Assembly (NCBI RefSeq): GCF_001598415.1
Contig: NZ_BCYX01000015.1
Location: 1 to 64,000, forward strand
Reading direction: 5' to 3'
Length of the DNA: 64,000 bases
From: Sphingomonas mali NBRC 15500
GTDB taxonomy: Bacteria > Pseudomonadota > Alphaproteobacteria > Sphingomonadales > Sphingomonadaceae
Within the stretch, counting starts at the first letter, position 1. Every line of letters begins with the position of its first letter. Below, piece after piece: positions 45,239-54,309 of the stretch. The position numbers and the translations under genes are program-made. The notes below the pieces were generated by a model, which was given only the letters and a program-made list of their open reading frames with translations, was not told the DNA's origin and did no database searches.

Positions 45239-46647
45239 TGAGAAGGCGGCACGCCGCGCCATTGCTGGCGATTCTCCTCACGTCGTGCGCCGGCCCCCCG
45301 GTGAGGACCGCCGCGGTGCCGCCGGTTGCGCCGGCGCCGGCCTGGCGCACCGATGCCGGCCCGACGGCGCCGATCGACCGCGCCTGGTGGCAATCGTTCG
45401 GCGATCCGGTGATGGCGTCGCTGATCGACCAGGCGCTGGCCAACAATACCGACATCGCGATCGCCGTGGGGCGCGTGCGCGAAGCGCGTGCCAACCTCGC
45501 ATTGGCGCGCGCGCAGCTGTTGCCGACCATCGACGCCGGCCTCACCGGCGGCCGGTCGCGATCGGTCAGCCCCTTCGGCCAGCCCTCCGAGCAGAATGCC
45601 GCACAGCCGCAAGTCCAGGCGGCTTATGAAGTCGATCTGTTCGGCCGGCTCGCCGACAGCAAGGCGGCGGCGCGCGACGCCTGGTTCGCAAGCCAGGCCG
45701 CACGCGATTCGGTGCGGCTGTCGGTCGCAGGGGCGGTGGCGAGCGGCTATATCGCATTGCGCGGGCTCGACGCTCGGCTCGAGGTCGCGCGGGCGACGGT
45801 CGCGGCGCGATCGGAATCGCTGCGGCTCGCCCGCTCGCGCGTCGGGCGTGGCTATTCGCCCAAGCTGGAGTTGCAGCAGGCCGAAGCCGAATATGACGCC
45901 GCCGCGCAGATCGTCCCGCAGATCGAGCTCGCCATCGCGCGGACCGAGAATGCACTGAGCCTGCTCACCGGAGAGACGCCCCAGGCGATCGATCGCGGCC
46001 TGCCGCTTGACCGGCTGACGGTACCGGCGATCCCCGACGGCCTGCCATCGGAACTGTTGCGGCGGCGGCCCGACGTCGCCCAGGCCGAGTTTCAGCTCGC
46101 CGCGTCGGACAAGTCGCTGGCCGCCGCGCGCAAACGGTTCCTGCCGCAGGTCCGACTGAGCGCATCGGCCGGCGCGGCGTTTTCGACTCTGCTCGCCGAT
46201 CCGATCACGCTCTGGTCGATCGGCGGCAGCATCCTGGCGCCCCTTTTCGAAGGCGGCCGGCTGACCGCGCAGGCCGAAGCGGCCGGCGCGCAACGCGACC
46301 AGGCGGCGTTCGCCTATCGCCGCGCCGCGCTCATCGCCTTCCGCGAAGTCGAGGACGCTTTGGCCGGCGCCAAGCGGCTCGACGAGCAGGTTGGGCTGGC
46401 TCGCGCGCAACAGGACGCGCTGGCGGAAGGATTGCGACTGGCGACCAACCGCTATCGCGAGGGCTATTCGCCCTATCTCGAACAGCTCGATGTGCAGCGT
46501 GGGCTGCTTGGCGCCCAGCTGTCGCTGATCCAACTTCGTGCTGATGCGCTGACCGCGCGGGTTCAATTGTTCCAGGCGATGGGCGGCGGCTGGCAACGAT
46601 GCCCGACCGCAGGAGACACCTGCGTACCGGAGATTGCCGGCTATTGA
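45235..46647 (+). CDS. Outer-membrane efflux lipoprotein (NodT/OprM family)
   Basis: 470 residues. The signal ends in the lipobox LLTSC, so the mature protein is lipid-anchored. Two repeats of the OEP fold follow, with AYEVDLFGRLADSKAAARDA, LPSELLRRRPDVAQAEFQL and LWSIGGSILAPLFEGGRLTA, all typical of NodT/OprM proteins. It completes the tripartite exporter with the two genes before it; start ATG overlaps the adaptor stop. Confidence 0.93.
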   Translation: MMRRRHAAPLLAILLTSCAGPPVRTAAVPPVAPAPAWRTDAGPTAPIDRAWWQSFGDPVMASLIDQALANNTDIAIAVGRVREARANLALARAQLLPTIDAGLTGGRSRSVSPFGQPSEQNAAQPQVQAAYEVDLFGRLADSKAAARDAWFASQAARDSVRLSVAGAVASGYIALRGLDARLEVARATVAARSESLRLARSRVGRGYSPKLELQQAEAEYDAAAQIVPQIELAIARTENALSLLTGETPQAIDRGLPLDRLTVPAIPDGLPSELLRRRPDVAQAEFQLAASDKSLAAARKRFLPQVRLSASAGAAFSTLLADPITLWSIGGSILAPLFEGGRLTAQAEAAGAQRDQAAFAYRRAALIAFREVEDALAGAKRLDEQVGLARAQQDALAEGLRLATNRYREGYSPYLEQLDVQRGLLGAQLSLIQLRADALTARVQLFQAMGGGWQRCPTAGDTCVPEIAGY

Positions 46648-46732
46648 TTGCCAAGATGGGATCGTCGCACCTCGGCCCGGCATAGCGGCCAGATAATCCG
46701 CAGCTTTTTTCGCCGCTACGGCTTGCCCTTCG

Positions 46733-48208
46733 ATGGCGGTTGCCACCATGCGCGGGGCGATGACGTTTCAGATCGATATGGGGATCGATTCGGCCGGCCG
46801 GCCGGCATGCGTCGATCTCGAAGAACTTCTCGCCACCCGATTGCTCGTCCAGGGCAATTCGGGATCGGGCAAGTCGCATCTGTTGCGCCGCCTGCTCGAA
46901 GGCAGCGCGCGGCAGGTGCAGCAAGTCATCGTCGATCCCGAGGGTGACTTCGTCACCTTCGCCGGGCCCTATGGCCATGTCGCGATCGAGGCGGTCGACT
47001 ATTCGCTTGCCGAGATCACGCGCTTCGCCGCGCGCTGCCGCGAGCATCGCACCTCGGTCGTGCTCAGCCTCGAAGGGCTGGAGATGGAAGGGCAGATGCG
47101 CTGCGCGGCGACCTTCCTGTCGGCGCTGTTCGATGCGCCGCGCGACTATTGGTATCCGGCGCTGGTGGTGATCGACGAAGCCCAGATCTTCGCGCCTGCC
47201 GCCGGCGCCGAAGTGGCAGAAGACGTCCGCCGCGCTTCATTGGGCGCGATGACCAATTTGATGTCGCGCGGGCGCAAGCGCGGGCTGGCCGGGATCATCG
47301 CCACGCAGCGCTTGGCCAAATTGTCGAAGAACGTCGCGGCGGAAGCGAGCAACTTCCTGATGGGCCGCACCTTTCTCGACATCGACATGGCGCGCGCCGC
47401 CGATCTGCTCGGCATGGAACGGCGCCAGGCCGAGGCGATCCGCGACTTGCCGCGGGGAACCTTCCTGGGGCTTGGCCCGGCGGTCGCGCGGCGTCCGGTG
47501 ACGATCCGCATCGGCGAGGTCGAGACCAGCGCGCGCAGTTCGAGCCCCAAGCTGGTGCCGCTCCCCGACCAGAGCCCGGCCGAAGACATGCGCGACTTCA
47601 TCCTCGCGCCGGTCGAGGAAACGCAGTCGCTGCCGCTGCCACCCCCTCCCCCGCCGCGTCCGGCGCCGGCGGCCGAATTGCTCGAAGCGCTGGCGGCGAC
47701 ACCCGCGGCAGAGCCGGACGACGCCGACCCGGTCGACGCCGAGGCGGTGATGGCCGACGCGCTGCATGGCATCGTCGCCGATCCGGACAGCGCGCTGCGT
47801 CCCGCCGCCGCCCTGTTCCAGGATTTCCAGGTGCGGTGCCGCATGGCCGGGTTGCGCCGCATCGCGCTCGACCCGTCGAGCTTCGCTCGCCGGCTCGCCG
47901 CGGCGCGCGCAGGCATTTACCAGCCCGAGGACGAGCAATGGGCGCCGGCGATGACCGCCGCCGCCGCCGTGCCCGACGAGATGCTCGGCGCCTTCCTGCT
48001 GATCGCCCGCGCAGCGCGTGAGAATGCCCCCTGTCCGAGCGACGAGGAAATCGCGCGCATCTATGGCACCAGCTCGCTCGGCCGCGCGCGGCGCGTATTG
48101 GCCTATATGGAAGATCGCGACGTCATCGTGACGCGCACCGATCTGTCGGGACGGCGGTCGGTGACGATCCCGCGCCTCGGCTGGACGACCGCGTCGACCG
48201 ACGCGTGA
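46733..48208 (+). CDS. HerA/FtsK-type ATPase (DUF87-like), stand-alone
   Basis: 491 residues. Walker A LVQGNSGSGKSHLLRRLLE (about residue 40), Walker B ALVVIDEAQIFAPAAG (about 145), and LMSRGRKRGLAGIIATQRLA (sensor region) match HerA-like P-loop ATPases. A proline-rich linker (PLPPPPPPRPAP, about 303-314) separates it from a C-terminal helical part (DEEIARIYGTSSLGRARRVL) that looks like a winged-helix DNA-binding domain. No nuclease partner (NurA) or defence gene is adjacent. Start uncertain: ATG at 46760 (MTFQIDMGID) is also likely. Confidence 0.8.
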   Translation: MAVATMRGAMTFQIDMGIDSAGRPACVDLEELLATRLLVQGNSGSGKSHLLRRLLEGSARQVQQVIVDPEGDFVTFAGPYGHVAIEAVDYSLAEITRFAARCREHRTSVVLSLEGLEMEGQMRCAATFLSALFDAPRDYWYPALVVIDEAQIFAPAAGAEVAEDVRRASLGAMTNLMSRGRKRGLAGIIATQRLAKLSKNVAAEASNFLMGRTFLDIDMARAADLLGMERRQAEAIRDLPRGTFLGLGPAVARRPVTIRIGEVETSARSSSPKLVPLPDQSPAEDMRDFILAPVEETQSLPLPPPPPPRPAPAAELLEALAATPAAEPDDADPVDAEAVMADALHGIVADPDSALRPAAALFQDFQVRCRMAGLRRIALDPSSFARRLAAARAGIYQPEDEQWAPAMTAAAAVPDEMLGAFLLIARAARENAPCPSDEEIARIYGTSSLGRARRVLAYMEDRDVIVTRTDLSGRRSVTIPRLGWTTASTDA

Positions 48209-48262
48209 GGTGAGGACCGCTCGCGATCCATAGCGGCCGCAAGATTGGACAGGCGGCATCAT

Positions 48263-48364
48263 CTCCCCTCCCGCTTGCGGGAGGGGTCGGGGGAGGGCTT
48301 GTCGCCTCCGTGGATGCCGATTGAAACACGCCCTCCCCTAGCCCCTCCCGTAAATGGGAGGGGA
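48263..48364. repeat. GC-rich palindromic intergenic element (CCCCTCCC family)
   Basis: Two hairpins: CCCCTCCCGC with its complement (48265-48286) and CCCCTCCC / GGGAGGGG (48342-48363). They are joined by segments that also pair (GGGGAGGGC / GCCCTCCCC). A similar element lies at 60237-60393. This is a repeated intergenic palindrome of the sort scattered in sphingomonad genomes; here it sits between the ATPase gene and kynA and may act as a terminator. Confidence 0.85.
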
Positions 48365-48378
48365 ATTGGCGCGAAGCG

Positions 48379-49218
48379 CTAAAGTTCGGTCCGCACGTGC
48401 CACAGCTCGGGAAACAGCTCGACTTCGAGCATCCGGCGCAGATAGGCGACGCCTTGCGTCCCGCCGGTGCCGCGCTTGAGGCCGATCACGCGCTCGACCG
48501 TGGTGACGTGGTTGAACCGCCAACGGCGGAAATAATCCTCGAGATCGACCAGTTTCTCGGCCAGCTCGTAGAGCGGCCAATGCCGATCGGGATCGCGATA
48601 GATCGCGGCCCAGGCGGCGCGGAGCTTGTCGTTTTCGACGCGCTGCTCGCGAAGGTCGGCACGCTCCGCCCCCACGTCGAAGCTCGAGCGCGCGAGCAGG
48701 CGGATCGCCTCGTCGTACAGGCTGGGTCGCGACAAGATGCCCTCCAGGCCCGCCAGCACATCGGCGCGATGGGCATGCGGCTTGAGCATCGCGGCGTTGC
48801 GATTGCCGCAGAGGAATTCGATCGCGCGGTACTGATGCGACTGGAACCCCGACGACTGGCCGAGATCGGCACGGAATTCGGTATATTCGCTCGGCGTCAG
48901 CGTGCGCAGCACGTCCCAGGCGTTATTGAGCTGCTCGAGGATGCGCGAGACGCGCGCGAGCATCTTGAAGGCATGCGGCAGCTGGTCGTTCGCGATCGCG
49001 TCGCATGCCGATTCGAGCTCGTGCACCGCGAGCTTCATCCAGAGCTCCGACGTCTGGTGCTGGATGATGAACAGCATTTCGTCATGCGCTGCCGAGCGCG
49101 GCTGCTGCGCGCCGAGGATCAGGTCGAGGCGCAGATAATCGCCATAGGCCATCTTGCCGGCGAAGTCGGTTTCTGGCCCGTCGGCGTCGCCGGCATTTGA
49201 TCGGTGGTCGTCGGTCAT
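48379..49218 (-). CDS. kynA: Tryptophan 2,3-dioxygenase
   Basis: 279 residues from ATG at 49218, which overlaps the kynU stop. Haem enzyme that opens the indole ring of L-tryptophan to N-formylkynurenine. Family text: [70 protein letters not shown] (haem-region His) and [14 protein letters not shown]. With kynU it forms a two-gene catabolic unit; the formamidase step (KynB) is not seen in this window. Confidence 0.96.
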   Translation of the reverse strand: MTDDHRSNAGDADGPETDFAGKMAYGDYLRLDLILGAQQPRSAAHDEMLFIIQHQTSELWMKLAVHELESACDAIANDQLPHAFKMLARVSRILEQLNNAWDVLRTLTPSEYTEFRADLGQSSGFQSHQYRAIEFLCGNRNAAMLKPHAHRADVLAGLEGILSRPSLYDEAIRLLARSSFDVGAERADLREQRVENDKLRAAWAAIYRDPDRHWPLYELAEKLVDLEDYFRRWRFNHVTTVERVIGLKRGTGGTQGVAYLRRMLEVELFPELWHVRTEL

Positions 49219-50408
49219 GTCACTTTGGACCGCGTGGCATAGGCGGGGTCGTCCCACAAGCGCTCGGTCATCACCCGTTCGAGCACCGCCGCCGCCGCCA
49301 CGACATCCTCCTCCGACAGATAGAGCGGGGTGAAGCCGAAGCGGATCAGATCGGGCGCGCGGAAATCGCCGATCACATTGTTGGCGATCAGCGCCTGCAT
49401 GATCGCATAGCCTTGCGAGTGACGAAACGAGACTTGGCTGCCGCGCCCGTGCGGATCGCGTGGCGATGCGAGCGTGAGGTCAGGGCAACGCGCCTCGACC
49501 TCGGCGATGAAGCGTTCGCTCAAGCGGATCGAGGCGGCGCGGACATCGGCCATGTCGACCCCGTCCCACGCATCGAGCGCGGCATCGAGCACCGCAAGCG
49601 CCAGCACCGGCGGGGTGCCGACGCGCATCCGCTCGACGCTCGCATGGGGGCGGTAATCGAGATCGAAGGCGAACGGCGCCTCATGCCCCATCCAGCCCGA
49701 CAGGATCGGCCGCGCGCTCTCGGCAAAGCGCGGCGCGACATAGATGAAGGCGGGCGCGCCGGGGCCGCCGTTGAGGTATTTATAGGTGCAGCCGACCGCG
49801 AAATCGGCATCCGCGGCAGTCAGGTCGACCGGCACCGCTCCCGCCGAATGCGCGAGGTCCCACACCGTGACCGCGCCCACCGCATGCGCCTTGGCGGTGA
49901 GCGACTTCATGTCATGGCGGCGACCGGTGCGGTAATCGACTTCGGTGATCAGTGTCACCGCGACGCTTTCGTCGATCGCGCTCTCGACGTCTTCCGGCGC
50001 GACCAGCCGCAATTCGAACCCGCCACCGAGCGCCTGGAGCAGCCCACTGGCGATATAGAGATCGGAGGGGAAATTGCCGGTGTCCGACAGCACGACCCTG
50101 CGCTCGGGCCGCAACGCCAGCGCCGCGGCGAGCGCCTGGAACACCTTGACCGACAGCGTATCTCCGGTGGCGACGCTGCCCTCCGGCGCGCCGATCAGCC
50201 GGCCGATGCGATCGCCGACGCGGCGCGGCAGCCCGATCCAATCCGCGGTGTTCCACGCCTTGATCAGCTGATCGCCCCATTCGCGGATCATCACGTGGCG
50301 CGCCCGCGCCTCCGCCGACACGGGCAGCGGCCCGAGCGAATTGCCGTCGAGATAGATTAGACCCTCGGGCAGGTGGAACAGCCGCCGGGTCGTCGCGAAA
50401 TCAGTCAT
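49215..50408 (-). CDS. kynU: Kynureninase
   Basis: 397 residues, PLP enzyme cleaving kynurenine to anthranilate and alanine. Landmarks: [20 protein letters not shown] at the start, VSGDT-like [38 protein letters not shown] and [18 protein letters not shown] with the PLP lysine. First gene of kynU-kynA, coupled by an ATGA-type overlap. The upstream 139 bases (50409-50547) hold no operator I can defend. Confidence 0.96.
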   Translation of the reverse strand: MTDFATTRRLFHLPEGLIYLDGNSLGPLPVSAEARARHVMIREWGDQLIKAWNTADWIGLPRRVGDRIGRLIGAPEGSVATGDTLSVKVFQALAAALALRPERRVVLSDTGNFPSDLYIASGLLQALGGGFELRLVAPEDVESAIDESVAVTLITEVDYRTGRRHDMKSLTAKAHAVGAVTVWDLAHSAGAVPVDLTAADADFAVGCTYKYLNGGPGAPAFIYVAPRFAESARPILSGWMGHEAPFAFDLDYRPHASVERMRVGTPPVLALAVLDAALDAWDGVDMADVRAASIRLSERFIAEVEARCPDLTLASPRDPHGRGSQVSFRHSQGYAIMQALIANNVIGDFRAPDLIRFGFTPLYLSEEDVVAAAAVLERVMTERLWDDPAYATRSKVT

Positions 50409-50547
50409 TGTGCCGTGTCACGCGGAAATCGCCGCTTTGTAAAGGGATTGCACGGCCGCCTACCCTGATCGCCAACGGCGGAGGCCGGCGACTTCGTGAA
50501 GGAGTGACCGGCAAGTCCTTTATAGACCCAATTGCTGGGCGGACCTG

Positions 50548-50790
50548 TCAGCCCGCTAAATGATCGTGTCCGAGGGGAAACCAAATGCCCCGCTTTAGCA
50601 GGTTGCCCATATTCGGAACGACGTGACCCTGATCGAGCGACCGGACATCGCGGACCCAGATTATGTCGTTGATGGCATATTCGGCTGGAACGACTAGCCG
50701 CAGCAATGTCTCAGCGTCTTCGGCGGAATGCGCGGTAATGCCGTAGCCGAGCGTCATCGGCTGGTTAGTGGTAATCCAGTAAGGCTTCAT
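50548..50790 (-). CDS. Small conserved hypothetical protein
   Basis: 80 residues, MKPYWITTNQPMTLGYGITA... with EYAINDIIWVRDVRSLDQGH and NMGNLLKRGIWFPLGHDH. The even composition and sensible aromatic spacing suggest a real gene, and I recall similar small proteins in other proteobacteria, but no function is known. It diverges from the sirtuin gene (90 bases between). Confidence 0.65.
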   Translation of the reverse strand: MKPYWITTNQPMTLGYGITAHSAEDAETLLRLVVPAEYAINDIIWVRDVRSLDQGHVVPNMGNLLKRGIWFPLGHDHLAG

Positions 50791-50879
50791 CGCATCGCAC
50801 TATCGGTCGGCCGTCGCTTCGTGGCAATGACAGCGTTCCACCAATAGCGGTCAAAACGGCCATCGCTTACTGTGGCGGA

Positions 50880-51578
50880 ATGACCGACATCCGCAACATC
50901 GTGATCCTGACCGGCGCGGGCATCTCCGCCGAAAGCGGCATCGCGACGTTTCGTGGGCCGGGCGGGTTGTGGGAAGGGCATCGCGTCGAGGATGTGTGTA
51001 CGCCGCAGGCGCTGGCGCGCGATCCCGAATTGGTGCACCGATTTTACGACCTCCGGCGCGCGGCGCTGGCTGGGGTCGAGCCCAACGAGGCGCATCGAGC
51101 GCTGGCTAGGCTCGACGCCGAATGGCCGGGCGAGTTGCTGATCGTCACGCAGAATGTCGACGATTTGCATGAGCGCGCGGGCGCGAAGCGATTGCTCCAT
51201 ATGCATGGAGAGTTGAAGTCGGCGCTGTGCGCGGCGTGCGAGCACCGGCAGGCGTGGGACGGCGACATGCCACCGGGGACGATCTGCGCTTCGTGCGGGT
51301 CGGCGGCGGTTCGGCCCGACATCGTCTTTTTCGGCGAGATGCCGTACGCGATGGACGTGATCGAGCGGGCCATTTCGCGGGCCGATCTGTTCGTGTCGAT
51401 CGGGACGTCGGGTGCGGTCTATCCGGCGGCAGGGTTCGTCCAGACGGCCAAATATCATGGGGCGCGGACGCTGGAGCTCAACCTCGATCGGTCGGAGGGG
51501 AGCGGGTGGTTTCACGAGAGCCGGTTGGGGCCGGCGGGGGCGCTGGTGCCGGAGTGGGTGGGTCAGATGCTCGCCTGA
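50880..51578 (+). CDS. cobB: NAD-dependent protein deacylase (Sir2/CobB)
   Basis: 232 residues, class III sirtuin. NAD-binding VILTGAGISAESGIATFRGP, catalytic region LIVTQNVDDLHERAGAKRLL with HMHGEL (catalytic His), a zinc ribbon of two Cys pairs (CAACEH and CASCGS), and FFGEMPYAMDVIERA. It removes acyl groups from lysines in the cytoplasm. The stop lies in an inverted repeat (51551-51586) that may act as a terminator. Confidence 0.95.
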   Translation: MTDIRNIVILTGAGISAESGIATFRGPGGLWEGHRVEDVCTPQALARDPELVHRFYDLRRAALAGVEPNEAHRALARLDAEWPGELLIVTQNVDDLHERAGAKRLLHMHGELKSALCAACEHRQAWDGDMPPGTICASCGSAAVRPDIVFFGEMPYAMDVIERAISRADLFVSIGTSGAVYPAAGFVQTAKYHGARTLELNLDRSEGSGWFHESRLGPAGALVPEWVGQMLA

Positions 51579-51586
51579 CCCACTCC
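51551..51586 (+). terminator. Inverted repeat across the cobB stop
   Basis: GAGTGGGTGGGTCAG pairs with CTGACCCACTC with a small bulge; the loop contains the cobB stop codon. No T-run follows, so termination is uncertain. It abuts the repeat element 51586-51661. Confidence 0.4.
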
Positions 51587-51661
51587 GTCATCCCAGCGCA
51601 AGCTGGGATCTCAAGCAGCATCGCGTACCCGCTGGAGACCCCAGCTTTCGCTGGGGTGACG
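51586..51661. repeat. CGTCATCCCAGC palindromic intergenic repeat
   Basis: Two complementary halves, CGTCATCCCAGCGCAAGCTG (from 51586) and GAGACCCCAGCTTTCGCTGG with GGTGACG (to 51661), separated by about 25 bases. Each half is itself a hairpin (CCCAGC / GCTGGG). This is a familiar dispersed repeat in sphingomonads and some other proteobacteria. It lies between the convergent cobB and era. Confidence 0.85.
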
Positions 51662-51707
51662 GGAGGGTACGCTGCGGCGACAGAAGTATGCCGGAGTGAC
51701 CGGAGGA

Positions 51708-52601
51708 TCAGTCGACCCAATCCAGCCCGATGTCGCGATAGACCTCGCGGTCCTCGTCCCAGCCCGGCTTCACCTTAACGTGCAGGTACAGATGCACCGG
51801 GCGGTCGAGCAATTCGTTCAATTGCGCCCGCGCCCGCGCCCCGATCTCCTTGATCCGGCTACCGCCCTTGCCCAGCACGATCGCGCGCTGCGTTGGGCGT
51901 TCGACCAGGATCTGCTGGCGGATCTCGACCGATCCGTCCTCGCGCTCGGTGAAGGCCTCGGTCTCGACCGCGCTGGCATAGGGCAATTCGGCGTGGAGCT
52001 GGAGATAGAGTTGCTCGCGCGTCACCTCGGCCGCCAGCGCGCGTTCGGTCGCGTCGCTGACCTGGTCCTCGGGGAAATGCCACGGCCCCTCGGGCATGGC
52101 ATAGCTCAACGCCTTTTTGAGCTCGGCCAGCCCGTCGCCGGTCGACGCCGACACGAAGAACGTCTCGTCAAAATGCGCCGCCGCGTTCAGCTTTTCGGCA
52201 TGGACCAGCAGCCGCGCCTTGTCGGCGATATCGACCTTGTTGAGGATCAGGAATTTGCGTTCGGGGCGGCCGGCGATGCTCTCGACGATCGGCATCACCT
52301 TGGGGCCGAGCCCGCCCTTGGCATCGACCACCAAAGCGGTCACGTCGGCGCCTTCCGTCCCGCCCCAGGCCGCGGCGACCATCGCACGGTCGAACCGGCG
52401 CTGCGGTTCGAAGATGCCCGGCGTGTCGACCAGCAGAATCTGCGTCTCGCCCTCGATCGCGACGCCGAGCAGCCGCGTCCGCGTGGTCTGCGCCTTGGGG
52501 CTAACGATCGCGACCTTCTGCCCGACCAGCGCATTGACCAGGGTCGACTTGCCCGCATTGGGCGCGCCGAGCACGGCGACGAGACCGCAATGCTGCGTCA
52601 T
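51708..52601 (-). CDS. era: GTPase Era
   Basis: 297 residues from ATG at 52601, which overlaps the rnc stop (ATGA). Essential small-subunit assembly GTPase. G1 VLGAPNAGKSTLVNAL, G3 LLVDTPGIFEPQRR, G4 LILNKVDIADKA, and a C-terminal KH domain (IVLGKGGSRIKEIGARARAQ) that binds 16S rRNA. Usual order lepB-rnc-era is kept. Confidence 0.97.
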   Translation of the reverse strand: MTQHCGLVAVLGAPNAGKSTLVNALVGQKVAIVSPKAQTTRTRLLGVAIEGETQILLVDTPGIFEPQRRFDRAMVAAAWGGTEGADVTALVVDAKGGLGPKVMPIVESIAGRPERKFLILNKVDIADKARLLVHAEKLNAAAHFDETFFVSASTGDGLAELKKALSYAMPEGPWHFPEDQVSDATERALAAEVTREQLYLQLHAELPYASAVETEAFTEREDGSVEIRQQILVERPTQRAIVLGKGGSRIKEIGARARAQLNELLDRPVHLYLHVKVKPGWDEDREVYRDIGLDWVD

Positions 52602-53269
52602 GGTTGCACCTGCGCGAGCAGCACGCGAGCGGCAGCAGTTTCCGCTTCCTGCTTGCTCGATCCTTCCGCCTCCGCGCTGGCGTAGCTGCCGAGCGATACG
52701 CGCACGGTGAAGCGCGGCGCGTGCTGCGGCCCCGATCGCGTCACCACCTCGTACACCGGGGACTTGCGGTTGTGCGCGGCGGCCCATTCCTGGAGCGCCG
52801 ATTTGGGGTGTTGCGGCGCACGAGCATCGGCATGGACACGATCGGCCCAGCGCGCGCGGACGAAGTCGCGCGCCGGCGCGAACCCGCCATCGAGATAGAG
52901 CGCGCCGATCAGCGCCTCCATCACGTCGCCCAGCACATTGTCGCTGTCGGCGGCGCCATCGTCCCGCGCCTGCTTCCCCAGTCCGAGGAAAGGCCGCACC
53001 CCGATCTCGCGGGCGATATCGGCGCAGACCGGGCCGGTGACGAGCGCGTTGAGGCGTTTCGACAGGCTACCTTCGGGTTCGTCGGGGAACAATTCGTACA
53101 GCCATTCGGCCATGGCGAGCCCGAGCACGCGGTCGCCGAGAAATTCGAGCCGCTCGTAATTCGCGCTCGCCTGGCTGCCATGCGTCAAGGCGCGCTCGAA
53201 CCGCGCAAGGTCGCCGGGCGCACGTCCAAAGGTCGCGACGATCCAGCCGGCAAGTTCCTTGGTCGTCAC
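52598..53269 (-). CDS. rnc: Ribonuclease III
   Basis: 223 residues from GTG at 53269 (VTTKELAGWIVATFG). Longer in-frame readings would overlap lepB. Cleaves double-stranded RNA in rRNA and mRNA processing. The catalytic signature NYERLEFLGDRVLGLAMAEW and the second acidic helix GDVMEALIGALYLDGG are present, with a C-terminal dsRNA-binding domain (KSALQEWAAAHNRKSPVYEV). Confidence 0.96.
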   Translation of the reverse strand: MTTKELAGWIVATFGRAPGDLARFERALTHGSQASANYERLEFLGDRVLGLAMAEWLYELFPDEPEGSLSKRLNALVTGPVCADIAREIGVRPFLGLGKQARDDGAADSDNVLGDVMEALIGALYLDGGFAPARDFVRARWADRVHADARAPQHPKSALQEWAAAHNRKSPVYEVVTRSGPQHAPRFTVRVSLGSYASAEAEGSSKQEAETAAARVLLAQVQP

Positions 53270-53298
53270 CTGGCTATTCCCCGATCGAGGGGCAGTGG

Positions 53299-54189
53299 TC
53301 AAAAGCCCTGTCCCAGTCGGCTCCAGCGCGCCGCGGTGAACCATGTCCAGGGCAGCAGCCATTGCGCGTTACCGTCGGTCGACCAGAAGGTGACGACGGC
53401 CTTGCCTTCCAGATTCTCCAGCGGGACCATGCCGATCGCGCCATTCTCCTGCGCCGGGAAGCGGCTGTCGCCCGAATCGTCGCGATTGTCGCCCATCATG
53501 AACACGTGGCCGGCGGGAACCGTATAGACATCGGTATCGTCGCGGTCGGGGAATTCGCCGCGGTCGAGCACAGTGTAGCTGACCCCGTTGGGCAATGTTT
53601 CCTTGAATTGCATGTAGCGGCAGATCGGCTTGCCCGCGCTGTCGGTCGCCTGGAATTCTGCGGGGCATTCCTTGCCGGCGGGATAATTGGGAGTCAGCGG
53701 GATAGTGAAGTCCGCGACGCGCACCTTGGGCACCGCGACGCCGTTCAGGATCAATTGGCCGTGGCGCATCTGGATCGTGTCGCCGGGCAGGCCGATGACG
53801 CGCTTGATGTAATCCTGGTCATTGCCCGGCGGCGCCTTGAACACCACGACGTCACCCGGCGTCGGGTTGCGGCCGAAGATCCGCCCCGGGATCAGCGGCA
53901 CGCTGAACGGCAGCGAATGCTTAGAAAAGCCGTAATTCCATTTCGAGATAAACAGATAGTCGCCGACATAGAGCCGCGGCAGCATCGATTGCGACGGGAT
54001 CGAGAAAGGCGAGAACAGGAAGCTGCGGAAGATCACCACGACCACGACCAGCTTGATGATGAAGCTGAACGTGTCCTTCCAATCCTCTTCCTTCTTGGGT
54101 TTCTTCGCGGCGGGCGCAGGCGTGCCGGTGGGCGCCACAATGGGATCGGGCGCGGCGTCGGACGGGGTCGCCTGAGGTGTATCGGTCAT
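53299..54189 (-). CDS. lepB: Signal peptidase I
   Basis: 296 residues from ATG at 54189 (MTDTPQATPSD); ATG at 54207 is possible. A Pro/Ala-rich cytoplasmic head, one membrane span (FIIKLVVVVVIFRSFLF), then the Ser of FSIPSQSMLPRLYVGDY and the Lys of DYIKRVIGLPGDTIQ form the Ser-Lys dyad. HVFMMGDNRDDSGDSRF is the conserved box E. Releases secreted proteins in the periplasm. The stop is 29 bases before rnc. Confidence 0.96.
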   Translation of the reverse strand: MTDTPQATPSDAAPDPIVAPTGTPAPAAKKPKKEEDWKDTFSFIIKLVVVVVIFRSFLFSPFSIPSQSMLPRLYVGDYLFISKWNYGFSKHSLPFSVPLIPGRIFGRNPTPGDVVVFKAPPGNDQDYIKRVIGLPGDTIQMRHGQLILNGVAVPKVRVADFTIPLTPNYPAGKECPAEFQATDSAGKPICRYMQFKETLPNGVSYTVLDRGEFPDRDDTDVYTVPAGHVFMMGDNRDDSGDSRFPAQENGAIGMVPLENLEGKAVVTFWSTDGNAQWLLPWTWFTAARWSRLGQGF

Positions 54190-54309
54190 GGCGCGCGGTT
54201 TGCGCATCCGCGTTGCGCGCGTCAAGCTTAGCTCGGGGCAGGCGTGGTTCCTTGAACGGGACGGCCGGAACGCCCATTGAGACCCCCGAGTCGAATAAGG
54301 AACCCAAAT

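Noticed and set aside
44953-46749. 598-codon open frame opposite the efflux adaptor and outer-membrane channel genes
   Set aside because: The coding strand has clear family motifs across the same span; antisense text is Arg/Gly-rich without domains.
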